13,230 nucleotides of DNA from Candidatus Yanofskybacteria bacterium RIFCSPHIGHO2_01_FULL_39_8b (GTDB taxonomy: Bacteria; Patescibacteriota; Minisyncoccia; 2-02-FULL-40-12; GWA2-44-9): NCBI GenBank assembly GCA_001794015.1, contig MGIZ01000056.1, forward strand, positions 3,951-17,180, read 5' to 3'. The notes under the pieces are model-generated. The model ran no database searches and was not told the DNA's origin. It was given only the letters and a program-made list of their open reading frames with translations. Shown piece by piece: positions 13,016-13,230 of the stretch. Numbering within the stretch: the stretch's first letter is position 1; the number at the start of each line of letters is the position of its first letter. Both the position numbers and the translations under genes were made by a program.

Positions 13016-13028
13016 TACGTTAGAGATA
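13009..13028 (-). promoter_or_regulatory. Start-site motif shared with the ligase-like gene
   Basis: On the minus strand TATCTCTAACGTAATGGATC spans the ATG at 13015. It differs by one base from 4158-4177. No Shine-Dalgarno site is present, so the motif itself may help initiation. Confidence 0.55.
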
Positions 13029-13105
13029 ATTACTGCGTAGCATTAGCACTACCGGTTATATGCACAGTAAAACTATTGGTTATAATTCGTGCTATATTCG
13101 TATCG

Positions 13106-13129
13106 CCCGCTAGAGATATCTCTAACGGG
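13106..13129. promoter_or_regulatory. 24-bp near-perfect palindrome in divergent promoter region
   Basis: CCCGCTAGAGAT (13106-13117) pairs with ATCTCTAACGGG (13118-13129) with a single mismatch. It contains a third copy of the TATCTCTAACGG core (13117-13128). It lies between the minus-strand pseudophosphatase gene and the rightward partial gene and could be an operator for both. Confidence 0.45.
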
Positions 13130-13130
13130 A

Positions 13131-13169
13131 TTGATTTATTCAATTGCTTTTGTATACTTTCATTATAAT
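13131..13169 (+). promoter_or_regulatory. Candidate promoter of the right-edge gene
   Basis: TTGATT (13131-13136), a 16-nt spacer and TATACT (13153-13158); a perfect TATAAT also lies at 13164-13169. Either would start transcription within about 20 nt of the ATG at 13185. Confidence 0.5.
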
Positions 13170-13184
13170 TTATTATCTATAAAC

Positions 13185-13230
13185 ATGTCAAAAAGCCCCA
13201 ACTCACTTCCGGTATTAGAGAATCTGTTTA
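13185..13230 (+). CDS. Start of an unidentified gene cut by the window edge
   Basis: ATG followed by 14 further complete codons (MSKSPNSLPVLENLF) open to the edge. It has good promoter elements upstream and no Shine-Dalgarno site, as for its neighbours. It is too short to assign a product. Confidence 0.5.
   Translation, partial: MSKSPNSLPVLENLF

Overview
The window looks like chromosome from an uncultivated Patescibacteria/CPR-type bacterium. The reasons are its AT-rich, compact sequence, the many genes without Shine-Dalgarno sites and often with near-leaderless promoters, an O-antigen-ligase-like polytopic protein with a long TPR tail, a PP2C-like/TM/propeller protein, and short mobile or heptameric repeats kept in frame inside housekeeping genes. 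This placement is an inference from gene content; no rRNA or other marker is present to confirm it.

Layout. 1-670 is non-coding or decayed: the C-terminal end of an IS30-like transposase (minus strand), three strong hairpins in a row, a very short ORF, an intrinsic terminator, one copy of a short dispersed repeat, and a perfect 16-bp inverted repeat around a -10 box. 687-3003 holds two tightly coupled genes that both encode a winged-helix N-terminus plus a metallophosphoesterase-type domain. The second keeps most metal-ligand motifs; the first has lost them. A bidirectional terminator separates them from a small MerR/excisionase-like regulator (minus), which is divergent from a stand-alone PaaX/Cas2-like protein (3370-3918).

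4171-7754 is a cell-envelope pair: a large O-antigen ligase-like/TPR membrane protein followed by mltG (endolytic transglycosylase). 7771-8913 is the rplJ-rplL ribosomal stalk operon with its own promoter and an L10-leader attenuator. 9196-10028 is a two-gene toxin-antitoxin-like unit: a leaderless 66-aa gene overlapping an AbiEii-family nucleotidyltransferase. It is followed by an ASCH-domain protein and a 51-aa leaderless minus-strand gene. 10781-13015 (minus) is a 744-aa pseudophosphatase/transmembrane/beta-propeller protein. The right edge cuts the first codons of another gene.

The most interesting points are the duplicated HTH-phosphoesterase pair with one dead copy and an operator-like inverted repeat; the AbiEii toxin with a non-AbiEi partner; a 20-nt start-site motif shared by two distant membrane-protein genes; and three kinds of short repeat that have invaded coding sequence (rplJ, mltG, the propeller gene) without breaking the frame.
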